A stretch of DNA of 64,000 nt from Streptomyces sp. BA2. GTDB taxonomy: Bacteria; Actinomycetota; Actinomycetes; Streptomycetales; Streptomycetaceae. Positions 40,496 to 48,434 of the stretch are shown here, piece after piece. The translations under genes were made by a program, and so were the position numbers. The notes beneath the pieces were generated by a model. The model searched no databases. It saw only the letters and a program-made list of their open reading frames with translations, and was not told where the DNA came from. The DNA lies in NCBI RefSeq assembly GCF_009769735.1, contig NZ_WSRO01000002.1:2926001-2990000 (forward strand), written 5' to 3'. Each line of letters opens with the position of its first letter. The first letter of the stretch is position 1.

Positions 40496-41727
40496 TGCAC
40501 CGCCCTGCACCGTTGGGCCATCACGAACACCTCGGATGAGCGCGAGCCGCCACTCACGGGTGACTGCTTGATCAGGTCCCGCAGCGTCTCGCGCACCCTG
40601 GGATTGTTCCGCACGAGCTGCGGAGCCGTGCGTTCGGCGGTACGCAGCGCGGCAAATGCCTCATCGCCATGTCCGGCGAGCGAGAGGGCGCGGCCGTAGT
40701 CGATGCGGTGCGAGACGCTGCGCTCCTGCGGCATGTGGTCCACGTCGATCCGGCCGTTCTCCACCACGTACGACACGTTGTCCAGGTCCAGCTCAATAGA
40801 CAGCCGGTGGAGGACGACGTTCGTGGGACCGAAGCCGGTCTGCCAGTAGTTCTCGTCTGAACCGAGATCGTCGGCAAGTTCCTCGGCACGGTTCAACAGT
40901 CGGGTCGCGGTCGGGCGGTCCTGATGCCGAGCCGCTGCGACAGCGGCCCGGAGATGGATCATGCCGAGCAAGCTCAGCGCGGATGGGTCGCTCTCCGCTA
41001 CGTGGGAGGCCAGCCACGTCGCCGTGGTGTCACCCAGCTCCATCGCAGCTTCATATCGGCCGTTGGCGAGCAGTGCGTGTGTGCCGGACCGCGCGGCCGA
41101 AGCGAGCACCAGGGGATCGTCGGACTCGTCTGCAGCGCGCATCGCGCGCTCTGCGGCCAGCCATGAGACGTCGGACTCGCCAACCTTGGCGAGCGTCGTA
41201 GCCGCCAGGTGATGCGTGCGAGCAGAGACTGCCCAGCAGTCGCGCCGGTCCTCGCCGCGGCGTGACGCGCGATCCTCCAGCTCCTGCGCGGTCTGAAGAA
41301 GCGCGGGAAGGGCTGCGATCACGCTGCCGAGCCGCCCGCCCTGGTAGTCGTTCCAGGCGTGCTCCACACGCACGGCCACGGGCGCGGGGGTGGGGAGTTG
41401 AACGTCTACCTCTGGTCCGAAGAGTAGGCGCGACAGCCGCCGGGGACTCATGAGCGCGTCTCGCACGGCCGGTACGTCGTCCTGGTGTTTCTCGTCCTCC
41501 ACCAGAAGACTCTGACCGAGCAAGTCACCAAGCGGCACGCGCAGGATGCGCGCCAGTTCCGCGAGCATGTCGATTCGCGGCGGCTTCCTGCGGCCAGTCT
41601 CCGCCTTCGCGAGCCAGTCAGTACTGCGGCCGACCAGTCCGGCCAGCACCTCCTGCGTGTAGCCGCGACGCTTCCGATAGAACGCGATGCGTTCGCCGAT
41701 GCTGAGGTGATCTCCAAGACCACGCAT
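40492..41727 (-). CDS. XRE-family regulator with helical repeats
   Basis: A 411-residue protein. It has an N-terminal HTH (about 8-65: SIGERIAFYRKRRGYTQEVL and GRSTDWLAKAETGRRKP), a linker and then a long TPR-like helical region. ATG at 41727 follows GCAGGAGG; the longer frame to 41766 has no such site. It is co-transcribed with the flavoprotein. A dyad at 41852-41868 upstream may be its operator. Confidence 0.85.
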   Translation of the reverse strand: MRGLGDHLSIGERIAFYRKRRGYTQEVLAGLVGRSTDWLAKAETGRRKPPRIDMLAELARILRVPLGDLLGQSLLVEDEKHQDDVPAVRDALMSPRRLSRLLFGPEVDVQLPTPAPVAVRVEHAWNDYQGGRLGSVIAALPALLQTAQELEDRASRRGEDRRDCWAVSARTHHLAATTLAKVGESDVSWLAAERAMRAADESDDPLVLASAARSGTHALLANGRYEAAMELGDTTATWLASHVAESDPSALSLLGMIHLRAAVAAARHQDRPTATRLLNRAEELADDLGSDENYWQTGFGPTNVVLHRLSIELDLDNVSYVVENGRIDVDHMPQERSVSHRIDYGRALSLAGHGDEAFAALRTAERTAPQLVRNNPRVRETLRDLIKQSPVSGGSRSSEVFVMAQRCRAVQ

Positions 41728-42238
41728 GGGGTGATGCCTCCTGCTGGTGGTAGGGGCGGACTTCACCGTACCGACGTGCGGGCTCCGCGGGCATATGGCC
41801 TACGAGGTCCGGCCGCCACTTGTAAGAGTGGGGCAGGGACAACAGGTCATGCCGGACAGACTGTCCGGGTAGCGCTCTTCCCTATGGCGGCTTCGTTTGC
41901 TCAGAGGCTGCAAGAGTCGCCCCTCATCGCGGAGAGAATCAGCCATTGCCTTAGTGATCAATTCGATAGCTCTGCCCCAGAGCACTCCGAGTTAATCGAG
42001 GTTAGATAACCACCAGCACCCAAATCGAACACCAAGGCTATTGCACATGTTGGCTGATTCCAGCATCACCCGCCGGAGCGGAGCCTCGACATACACCGGC
42101 CGGATCAAATGTCAACAGAGATCACATCTGGCCATACTTTGCGAGAGCGCCCCGAATTCCCTGAAATGGAGATCCAGGCTCGGAAACTGACTTGTACGCT
42201 TCACTGAGTCGATCGCCGACCACTAGGGGGAGTGGGGT
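41728..42238. other. 511-bp gap with dyad; no gene seen
   Basis: It separates the divergent XRE and DUF4231 genes. The only clear structure is CCGGACA-GAC-TGTCCGG (41852-41868), about 125 bp before the XRE start. The right half (about 41930-42230) is richer in A and T than its surroundings. GGGGGAGTGGGGT precedes the DUF4231 gene. Confidence 0.6.
41852..41868. promoter_or_regulatory. Dyad upstream of the XRE gene
   Basis: CCGGACA-GAC-TGTCCGG is a perfect 7-3-7 inverted repeat. With one base changed it repeats in the terminator at 39870-39900, at the other end of the flavoprotein-XRE pair. It may be the XRE operator. Confidence 0.5.
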
Positions 42239-43057
42239 ATGGCACGTCCCGTTCATTCCGTAAGCGGCCCCACGGAACAACTCCTTGCTCATAAGACCGC
42301 AATCCTTAAGCTGCAAGTTGAGATCCGAACAAGGAAGATTCAACTTCGAACCCTCTACGGCACCGGATTAATCACCGCGCTCGCACTTATCGCCATCTTC
42401 GTGGCAACAATAGCCACATGGCGAACCGTGGATATAGGAAAAGTCAACGGAATCGCAATCCCCCTGACACTTATTTGCGGGGGCATATTCTGGAGCCTTG
42501 CCTATACAGAGTCTGAGCGCGCCGACCCAAAATCCGTACGGCAGCTTGAACTAGAACTTGAGATCGCAGAGGAAAGGAGGCTGCTCCAAGCAGCGCAGCT
42601 CGACTTCCCCGTTGAGCAACGGCAGTTCACCTACAAGGACTCCCTACCCAGAGAGCTCGACCAGCTGCGCGAGGAGGGTCAGCACTACCGCCGGATTCAC
42701 AACACCTTTCAGTCCATCATCATAATTGGCTCGCTCGGTACAACTACGGCTGCCAGCTTGGCCGATACGCCCTCATACCTTAAGTGGGTAACGGTCGGCC
42801 TCAGTTTCGCCGTAGGCGTTTCTGCCGGGTTCACCGGCTACTTCAAGTACCGCGAGCGCAGCTTCTACCTTCAGCAGACCGCAGATGCAATCGAACAGCA
42901 CGCCACCGCTTTTGAGTTAGGCATTCCGCCCTACGTAGGCGAAGAGAATGAAAACCTTTCCAAGCTAACCAAGGAAGTTGAAGCACTCCGCATCGAACAG
43001 CGAAAGCGGGAGCAGCAACTCGACCAACCTCATGAAGGTCGCGAAGGAACGGTTTAA
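42239..43057 (+). CDS. DUF4231/SLATT-like membrane protein
   Basis: A 272-residue protein. The N-terminal coil (about 10-40) precedes two helices (LITALALIAIFVATIATW and AIPLTLICGGIFWSLAY). A coil (about 95-130) leads to a second pair (QSIIIIGSLGTTTAASL and LKWVTVGLSFAVGVSAGFTG). The last part, GYFKYRERSFYLQQTADAIE, matches DUF4231 and related SLATT proteins. SLATT proteins act as pore-forming effectors in several nucleotide-signalling defence systems. No cyclase or SLOG gene is adjacent. Base composition is clearly lower in GC than the neighbours, which suggests separate acquisition. Confidence 0.68.
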   Translation: MARPVHSVSGPTEQLLAHKTAILKLQVEIRTRKIQLRTLYGTGLITALALIAIFVATIATWRTVDIGKVNGIAIPLTLICGGIFWSLAYTESERADPKSVRQLELELEIAEERRLLQAAQLDFPVEQRQFTYKDSLPRELDQLREEGQHYRRIHNTFQSIIIIGSLGTTTAASLADTPSYLKWVTVGLSFAVGVSAGFTGYFKYRERSFYLQQTADAIEQHATAFELGIPPYVGEENENLSKLTKEVEALRIEQRKREQQLDQPHEGREGTV

Positions 43058-43096
43058 CGATTTGCAGAAAGATCGCTACGATCGGGGCACGATCTG

Positions 43097-43465
43097 ATGC
43101 AGCTGAGCACAAAGCGCTGGCTTCTCTCCCCTACCACGCAATGGCGCGCGCACAGGTTCGCTACCAACCAGAGGGCGGGAATGTCCGTCGAAACGGCTTG
43201 GATACTGGTGCGGTTGAGGCGAAACCCGGCGGAGGCCGAATACGCCCTAACGGAAGGTCGGGCCCGTGCGAGCGATGCTCCAGGCGTTCATTTCGATGAC
43301 TGGACCACGCTGCCGGATGACGAGAAGACCCGACGCCTCTCTTGGATCAAGCAGCATGGCCAGTCTCCGTTCCAGTTGCTCGGGATCAGCCATCAGTTCA
43401 TCGTGCGCGCAGGTCTCCAAGTTACAGATTGGGGCTTGCCCCCAAAAGGTCAAGACGCTACGTGA
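43097..43465 (+). CDS. Hypothetical protein next to the DUF4231 gene
   Basis: A 122-residue protein with no recognised domain, starting 39 bp after the DUF4231 stop on the same strand. An internal Met (residue 29) is a possible later start. The sequence is rich in Trp and basic residues. It converges with the next gene, leaving 17 bp between stops. Partner to the DUF4231 protein is possible. Confidence 0.5.
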   Translation: MQLSTKRWLLSPTTQWRAHRFATNQRAGMSVETAWILVRLRRNPAEAEYALTEGRARASDAPGVHFDDWTTLPDDEKTRRLSWIKQHGQSPFQLLGISHQFIVRAGLQVTDWGLPPKGQDAT

Positions 43466-43482
43466 AATTCCGGTACCCCCTA

Positions 43483-44409
43483 TCACCCGCGCTGAATTGG
43501 GATTTCTGCGATTCGCCCCCAGACCTCAAGTAGGCGGTTTATGGAAGGCCGCACGCCACCGCTTGGCCACCCGAAATGGCCATAAAAACGATCCAGCATC
43601 CCGACCATTGCAATGGGCGTACCGGCAAGATTTACCGCCACCTGCTGGGCACTGGCCTCGATAGTGCCAAAGAGATCGCCATGAGTGCGGTCGAGGAGCA
43701 CGCCTTGACGGGTGAAATACTGGATCACGCCTTGCTCTCGGCCGTGGCCAACAGCAGACAGGGTTTGGTAGGAAACTACTCCCAGTCCGTTCCCTTGGCC
43801 GACCAATGCCTCCACTAGGTCAGTTGAGCTGAATGCTCTCGGCACTCCGGGCCCAGCAAGGAAGGGAGGGCGCTTTTTGTCCTTAACTCGGGGAAACAAT
43901 CCGTGGCGCCGAGCCGAGTCAGTAATTGTCTTCATGCGAAGGTCTAGACTGGCAGTGGCTTCTTGAAATTCGACAGACTGCTTTCCTTGTGAGATTATTG
44001 CTGCCAGCTTTTCCTGCTCCCACAACCCCGCCAGACGCTCACTTTGCTGCCGCCGAATACGTTCCAGTGGCGAGATTTCAGGTTCCATAAGGTAGTAGCA
44101 GCGAGCCGCAACTTCGATCGCGCTGCGCGCCAATGATGAGAGCCCGTAAATACATACGGGCTCGTGAGTACGCAGCAAGGTGGCGAGGCCAGCGAAATGA
44201 TCCATAGCCACAGTCGCTAGGTGCAATCCAGCAATGTTCGCGTTGCGCGATGGCGCCGGAGCCCAGTCATCAGCGAAGGGCTCGTTGGCACCTTCTAGAG
44301 CCGCCGGCGACCCCGGGAGGAAGCCTGAATGAGTATCGCGATCTCGCACGAACGGCTCGCGCACTGCGTCAAGCGAGGCGGCCAGGTCGCCCCATGGGTC
44401 GGATGACAT
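43483..44409 (-). CDS. Hypothetical helical protein at the right end of the element
   Basis: A 308-residue soluble, mostly helical protein. No domain is recognised with confidence. It has a conserved-looking helical segment (YGLSSLARSAIEVAARCYYL) and SERLAGLWEQEKLA, typical of uncharacterised defence-island or element proteins. ATG at 44409 is preferred to the TTG at 44436. It is convergent with the gene at 43097-43465. Codon use and GC are lower than in core genes. Confidence 0.6.
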   Translation of the reverse strand: MSSDPWGDLAASLDAVREPFVRDRDTHSGFLPGSPAALEGANEPFADDWAPAPSRNANIAGLHLATVAMDHFAGLATLLRTHEPVCIYGLSSLARSAIEVAARCYYLMEPEISPLERIRRQQSERLAGLWEQEKLAAIISQGKQSVEFQEATASLDLRMKTITDSARRHGLFPRVKDKKRPPFLAGPGVPRAFSSTDLVEALVGQGNGLGVVSYQTLSAVGHGREQGVIQYFTRQGVLLDRTHGDLFGTIEASAQQVAVNLAGTPIAMVGMLDRFYGHFGWPSGGVRPSINRLLEVWGRIAEIPIQRG

Positions 44410-44592
44410 GGGAGCACCGTACGGGTAACGCGCCAACGAAACATACTGATTTGACGCTGCTTGTCGACTTCACCCACTTCTAGCGGATAGGGCAACACCG
44501 TGTACCGCGAACATGGCTGGCGCTCTGTCGAATGATCCATCGCTCGACTCATCGACCGCGGTCCCTCATCGGTCCCCCGGTCGGTACGCCCT

Positions 44593-44614
44593 TGGGCCGT
44601 ATCTGGGCCGTCGG
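44593..44614. repeat. Terminal repeat, right copy (possible integrase arm site)
   Basis: Matches 24750-24771 at 21 of 22 positions, same orientation, with two TGGGCCGT units separated by AT...C. It lies about 107 bp inside the right core candidate. Confidence 0.55.
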
Positions 44615-44720
44615 ACGGCACCCCACGGCGACCCACAACGACCGTTGACGACCGCTCCCCCGCTGGTCAGGGCAGCAATCGATTCTCTCCTTCGAGATGG
44701 CAGATCCGGCGCATCAGTTC

Positions 44721-44731
44721 TTCGACATCTA
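44721..44731 (+). repeat. Putative attR core (remnant of glnA 3' end)
   Basis: TTCGACATCTA, continued by G, reads Phe-Asp-Ile-stop in frame. It repeats the end of glnA (24704-24714) with one change. A strong terminator starts 21 bp later, as expected if this is the original end of glnA displaced by the insertion. Confidence 0.5.
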
Positions 44732-44752
44732 GGCCACCAGGCCTGACACAGC

Positions 44753-44794
44753 GGCGAGGGCCGCTGCTTCCCGTGGGAAGCAGCGGCCCTCGCC
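44753..44794. terminator. Very strong terminator right of the element
   Basis: A perfect 20-bp stem (left arm GGCGAGGGCCGCTGCTTCCC) has a 2-nt loop, followed by GTTTCG. It serves the leftward ABC operon and could be the original glnA terminator. Confidence 0.88.
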
Positions 44795-44820
44795 GTTTCG
44801 TCGTCCCTTCGATGTCCGGC

Positions 44821-45615
44821 TCATCGGCGCAGGAACCGGATCGACGGGTGGCGGCGTGCGTTCTGGGTGTCTTCCGTCGTCGTCACCACCGCCCGCACCC
44901 CGTACACCTTCGCGATCAGTTCCTCCGTGATCACCTCGGTCGGTGTGCCCGATGCGTGGGCCGCTCCCTCTCGTAGGACCAGGATCTGGTCGCAGAACAT
45001 GGCCGCCAGGTTCAGGTCGTGCAGGGCTATCACGCTGGTCAGGGGGAGGTCCGCCACCAGGGACAGGAGGTCCAGTTGGTGGTGGATGTCCAGGTGGTTG
45101 GTCGGTTCGTCCAGGAGGAGCTCTTGAGGGGTTTGGGCCAACGCCCTTGCTATCTGGACCCGTTGGCGTTCGCCCCCCGAAAGGGTGTGCCAGGACTGGG
45201 TGGCTCGGTCCGTCAGGCCTGTGCGGGTCAGGGCCTCCCTTACCGCCTCCTCGTCCTCGGGCGAAGGCGGCGACCAAGGCCTGCGGTGCGGGATGCGGCC
45301 CAGGCGTACGACCTCCTCGACCGACAGCTCGACCTGCGTCGTGGCCTCCTGGTCCACCATCGCCAGCCTTCGCGCCACCGTGCGGCGGCCCACATCCCGC
45401 AGCGGGTCGCCATCCAGGGTGACCACCCCGGATGTCGGAGCCAGGACGCCCGCCAGGATGCGCAGGAGAGTTGACTTGCCCGAGCCGTTCGGGCCCAGCA
45501 GGCCGACCGTGGCTCCTGGGGGTGGCGCCAGGGTCACCCCGTCGATGATGAGGTGGCCCGCGGTTGTTCTGGTGACCCGGTCCGCCCGTAGGCCGGATTC
45601 GGTGTGCGGGGTCAT
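44821..45615 (-). CDS. btuD: ABC transporter ATP-binding protein (cobalamin/siderophore type)
   Basis: A 264-residue ATPase. Walker A is GPNGSGKST, the signature LSGGERQR, Walker B LLLDEPTNHLD and the switch His is in LHDLN. It energises import by the FecCD-type permease next to it; its ATG at 45615 overlaps the permease stop as ATGA. The riboswitch ahead of the operon supports cobalamin as substrate. The longer frame to 46518 is an overlap artefact. Confidence 0.9.
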   Translation of the reverse strand: MTPHTESGLRADRVTRTTAGHLIIDGVTLAPPPGATVGLLGPNGSGKSTLLRILAGVLAPTSGVVTLDGDPLRDVGRRTVARRLAMVDQEATTQVELSVEEVVRLGRIPHRRPWSPPSPEDEEAVREALTRTGLTDRATQSWHTLSGGERQRVQIARALAQTPQELLLDEPTNHLDIHHQLDLLSLVADLPLTSVIALHDLNLAAMFCDQILVLREGAAHASGTPTEVITEELIAKVYGVRAVVTTTEDTQNARRHPSIRFLRR

Positions 45616-46643
45616 GTCGTCTTCCTCGTGCGGTAGAGGACCAGGACGAACGCCGGGACGCCGATCAGGGACGTCACCACCCCCACGGGCACCTCCTGGG
45701 GGTCCAGGACCGTGCGGGCCAGCGTGTCCACCCACACCAGGAACACCGCGCCCGCGAGCGCCGTGACCGGGAGCAGACGTGCGTGCCCGGCGCCGACAAA
45801 CGCACGGGCCGCGTGCGGCAGGACCAGGCCCACGAAGCCGATGGCGCCCGCGCTGCTGACCAGGGCTGCCGTGAGGAGGGCCGTGATGGAGAGCAGCAGC
45901 AGGCGGGTGCGGGCCACGTGTACGCCCAGCGTCGCCGCCGCGTCCTGGCCGAACACGAACGCGTCCAGCGTGCGGGCCTGCGTCAGGCAGATCGCGAGGG
46001 CCACGAAGAGCACCGCCGCGCACAGCCAGACGTCCGTCCAGCCCACCCCGCTCAACGAGCCGAGCAGCCAGAACAGGACACTCCGCGTCGTCTCCGCGTC
46101 GCCCGACGTCAGGATCACGAACGAGGTGAGGGCGGAGAACAGTTGCATCGCCGCCACGCCTGACAGCACCACCCTGTCGGCGCTTCCGCCCAGGGTGTGG
46201 CTCAGGAAGAGGACCAGTGCGAAGGAGGTGACGGCCCCTACGAAGGCTCCCGCCGAGACCGACACCACTCCCCCGCCGACCCCCAGGACGACGATCGCGA
46301 CCGCGCCCGTGGACGCCCCCGAAGAGACGCCGAGCACGAAGGGGTCGGCGAGCGGGTTGCGCAGGAGGGACTGGAGGACCGTTCCGCAGACCGCGAGGCC
46401 GGCGCCGCAGACGGCCGCGAGGAGCGTGCGCGGCATGCGCAGGTTCCAGACGATGCCGTCCCTGATCGGCGTCAGCGTCGCCTCTCCCCAGCCGAGGTGG
46501 GACGCCACCGCGGACCACACGTCCGGTACGGAGATGTCCGCTGGCCCGATGGTGACGGCCACCGCCACGGAGAGGGCGAGGGCGGCCAGGCCCGTCGTCC
46601 AGAGCAGGGCGGAACGTATGCCGCCCGGGGCGGCCTTCCTCAC
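45612..46643 (-). CDS. btuC: ABC transporter permease, FecCD family
   Basis: A 343-residue integral membrane protein with about nine to ten helices. Family features include GPADIS, WNLRMPRTLLAAVCGAGLAV, the RNPLADPFVLGVSSGA segment and GFVGLVLPHAAR. GTG at 46643 overlaps the stop of the binding-protein gene (46640-46643). It forms the membrane channel with the BtuD-like ATPase. Confidence 0.9.
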   Translation of the reverse strand: MRKAAPGGIRSALLWTTGLAALALSVAVAVTIGPADISVPDVWSAVASHLGWGEATLTPIRDGIVWNLRMPRTLLAAVCGAGLAVCGTVLQSLLRNPLADPFVLGVSSGASTGAVAIVVLGVGGGVVSVSAGAFVGAVTSFALVLFLSHTLGGSADRVVLSGVAAMQLFSALTSFVILTSGDAETTRSVLFWLLGSLSGVGWTDVWLCAAVLFVALAICLTQARTLDAFVFGQDAAATLGVHVARTRLLLLSITALLTAALVSSAGAIGFVGLVLPHAARAFVGAGHARLLPVTALAGAVFLVWVDTLARTVLDPQEVPVGVVTSLIGVPAFVLVLYRTRKTT

Positions 46644-47692
46644 TTGGCGAGCCCGAACTCGCGCAACGCGTCGGCGACTTGTTCCACGCCGTCCACCGTG
46701 CGGATCGTCGGGTTCATGGCCTGGCCGCTCAGCAGCACGTACCGCTTCTTCTTCACGGCGGTCAGGTTCTTGGTGACCGGGTTGGACTCCAGGAACTCGA
46801 TCTTCTTCTTCGCGCTCTCGGCCGTCTGTGACTTGCGCGTGAGGTCGCCGATGACCAGCACGTCCGGGTCGCGGTCCGCCACCGTCTCCCAGTTGATCTG
46901 GGGCCACTCCTCACGGGTGTCGTCGAAGACGTTCTTCACGCCCAGTTCGCGCGTGATGATGCCCGGTGCTCCGCAGCAGCCCGCGATGTAGGGCGCGTCG
47001 GAGTTGGCGAACCAGTAGAGGAGCGTCGTGCCGGACGCGTCGGCCTTCTTGATCGTCTTCGTGGCCTTCGCCACCCGGCCCTTGAGGTCGGCGATCAGCC
47101 GCTCGCCGCGCTTCTCGACCCCGAACGCCTTGGCCAGGTCCCGCACTTCGCCGTACACCGTGTCCATCGTCAGCGTCTTGTCGCGGCGGCCGTCGCCGTC
47201 GCCGCTGTTGTCCTTGCCCGCGCAGTCGGAGGGCGAGACATAGGCGGGTACGCCGAGTTCGGCGAACTTGGAGCGGTCGGCGACGCCGCCCTTGCTGACC
47301 GTCGCCAGGAAGGAGGCGGTGACGAAGTCCGGCTCCTGGGCGAGGACCTTCTCGAAGGAGGGGTAGCTGTCGGCGAGCCGGTCGACCTTGGCGTTGTCCT
47401 TCTCCAGACCCTTGAGCACCGGATCCGTCCAGGTGCCGGTGCCTGCCATGCGGTCCGCGAGGCCGAGGGAGAGCAGGATCTCCGTGGAGCCCTGATCGAG
47501 GGAGACCGCCCGCTGCGGCGGCGCCTTGATCTCCGCCTTCTTGCCGCAGGAGGTGAGGGTCAGTGGGTATCCCGCTGCCTTCCCGCCCCCGCTGGAGGTG
47601 GCCGACGAGCCGCCTCCGCACGAGGTCAGCGTGACGGCGAGGGCCGTGCTGAGGAGCATGGGGACACGTACACGACGGGCTGTGGAGGACAC
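46640..47692 (-). CDS. btuF: ABC transporter substrate-binding lipoprotein
   Basis: A 350-residue lipoprotein. The signal peptide ends in a lipobox (VTLTSC, Cys near residue 25), then a Ser/Gly-rich linker and a two-lobed periplasmic-binding fold of the TroA/BtuF class (RAVSLDQGSTEILLSLGLAD; later PDVLVIGDL). GTG at 47692 follows AAGGGA. It is the first gene after the riboswitch and delivers the ligand to the permease. Cobalamin is favoured by the riboswitch; a siderophore is less likely. Confidence 0.9.
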   Translation of the reverse strand: MSSTARRVRVPMLLSTALAVTLTSCGGGSSATSSGGGKAAGYPLTLTSCGKKAEIKAPPQRAVSLDQGSTEILLSLGLADRMAGTGTWTDPVLKGLEKDNAKVDRLADSYPSFEKVLAQEPDFVTASFLATVSKGGVADRSKFAELGVPAYVSPSDCAGKDNSGDGDGRRDKTLTMDTVYGEVRDLAKAFGVEKRGERLIADLKGRVAKATKTIKKADASGTTLLYWFANSDAPYIAGCCGAPGIITRELGVKNVFDDTREEWPQINWETVADRDPDVLVIGDLTRKSQTAESAKKKIEFLESNPVTKNLTAVKKKRYVLLSGQAMNPTIRTVDGVEQVADALREFGLAK

Positions 47693-47769
47693 ACGATCCC
47701 TTGAGTCTCACGGCTCATACGCGGAGCCTGGCCTGCTTCGTCACCTCCGCCGCCCGGTGCGGGGGCGAA

Positions 47770-47935
47770 GGTGCCAGCAGGTCTTCGGACTCGGGGATCG
47801 GCCGGGCGGGGCGCCTTCCCAGGCGTCCGTGGACGCCCAGTGGCCGTGGCCCCGCCCGTTCCCCCTCACCGCTGCGCGTCAGTTCCGGATTCGCACCGGA
47901 TTCCCTGGCCCTGGTGTGGGTTGACTGGCGTGCGC
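47770..47935 (-). promoter_or_regulatory. Cobalamin riboswitch
   Basis: On the minus strand, in order, the region has GAATCCGGTGCGAATCCGGA, GCGCAGCGGTGAGG, the B12 box GCCACTG (47838-47844), and the closing GAGTCCGAAGACCTGCTGGC. These are the conserved blocks of the cobalamin aptamer. It lies about 80 bp upstream of the binding-protein gene. Binding of cobalamin should reduce expression of the transporter. Confidence 0.92.
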
Positions 47936-47976
47936 AAGCTATCACGCGGGGTCAGGACGCCTGCCCTCACGCGAGG

Positions 47977-48429
47977 TCAGGCCGGCTGCTCGGGCCTTGG
48001 AGCTCCGCGGTAGGTACCGAAGGACCACTTGTTGCCCTCGGGGTCGGCGATCCCGAACTCCCGGCTGCCGTACGGCTGGTCCTCGATCTCCCGGATGATC
48101 TCGACCCCCGCGGCGGTGAGCCGCTCGTAGAGGTCGTCCACGTGGTCGGTGACGACGTACGCGCCGAAGGTGCCCGGCTTCAGGCACCACTCCTGGGACT
48201 TCTCGTCGTACGAGCCGAGCATGATGGCCCCGCCTTCGGGCCAGTCGAGCTCGGCGTGGGCCACGCGGTCGCCGTCCTCGTAGACGGCGGTGCGCAGGAA
48301 GCCGACCGTGCCGACCAGGAAGTCGATCAGGGCGGGGGCGTCGTGCGCCTGGAGGGTCGGCCAGACGTCGGGGGCGCGTCCGGCTGAGGCGGAGGTGGAC
48401 TGGGGCTGCTGCTTCTCGGTGGTGTTCAT
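47977..48429 (-). CDS. VOC/glyoxalase-fold protein
   Basis: A 150-residue protein with paired beta-alpha-beta-beta-beta modules: LQAHDAPALIDFLVGTVGF and, later, DPEGNKWSFGTYRG. A PhnB-like or glyoxalase/bleomycin-resistance-type fold is clear; metal ligands and substrate are not. ATG at 48429. It lies 5 bp after the AraC gene on the same strand, so the regulator probably controls it. Confidence 0.85.
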   Translation of the reverse strand: MNTTEKQQPQSTSASAGRAPDVWPTLQAHDAPALIDFLVGTVGFLRTAVYEDGDRVAHAELDWPEGGAIMLGSYDEKSQEWCLKPGTFGAYVVTDHVDDLYERLTAAGVEIIREIEDQPYGSREFGIADPEGNKWSFGTYRGAPRPEQPA

Positions 48430-48434
48430 GGCTC

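Larger units (their letters stand above)
24704..44731. mobile_element. AICE-type integrative and conjugative element, about 20.0 kb, inserted at the 3' end of glnA
   Basis: The region holds, in order, a tyrosine integrase, an excisionase, replication genes (P4-type helicase, prim-pol, SSB), an FtsK/SpoIIIE-type transfer protein with Spd-like membrane proteins, a GntR regulator, and cargo at both ends. This is the usual AICE layout with a prim-pol replication module. The bounds given are those of a short near-repeat of the glnA 3' end (TTCGACAT-T/C-TA at 24704-24714 and 44721-44731). The genes are certain to be element-like; the exact ends are inferred. A narrower element ending near 26.2 kb cannot be excluded. 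Confidence 0.8.
44410..44820. other. Right-end junction of the element; no gene seen
   Basis: This 411-bp stretch has the right terminal repeat (44593-44614), the right core candidate (44721-44731) and a chromosomal terminator (44753-44794). An open frame at 44513-44746 was seen but has no support. Confidence 0.6.

Noticed and set aside
41800..42343. Short minus-strand frames of 61 and 73 codons
   Set aside because: They lack ribosome binding sites and overlap promoter or DUF4231 coding sequence.
44660..44673. CCGCTGGTCAGGGC as an alternative core matching 24721-24734
   Set aside because: Twelve of fourteen bases match, but its position relative to the glnA-end repeat is not collinear between the two ends, so it cannot be part of the same core.
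44513..44746. 77-codon frame across the right att region
   Set aside because: It covers the terminal repeat and core candidate, with no binding site or similarity.
44821..46518. 565-codon frame that would fuse the ABC ATPase to an upstream extension
   Set aside because: The extra N-terminal 301 residues are the permease gene read in another frame; the ATPase begins at 45615 with an ATGA overlap.
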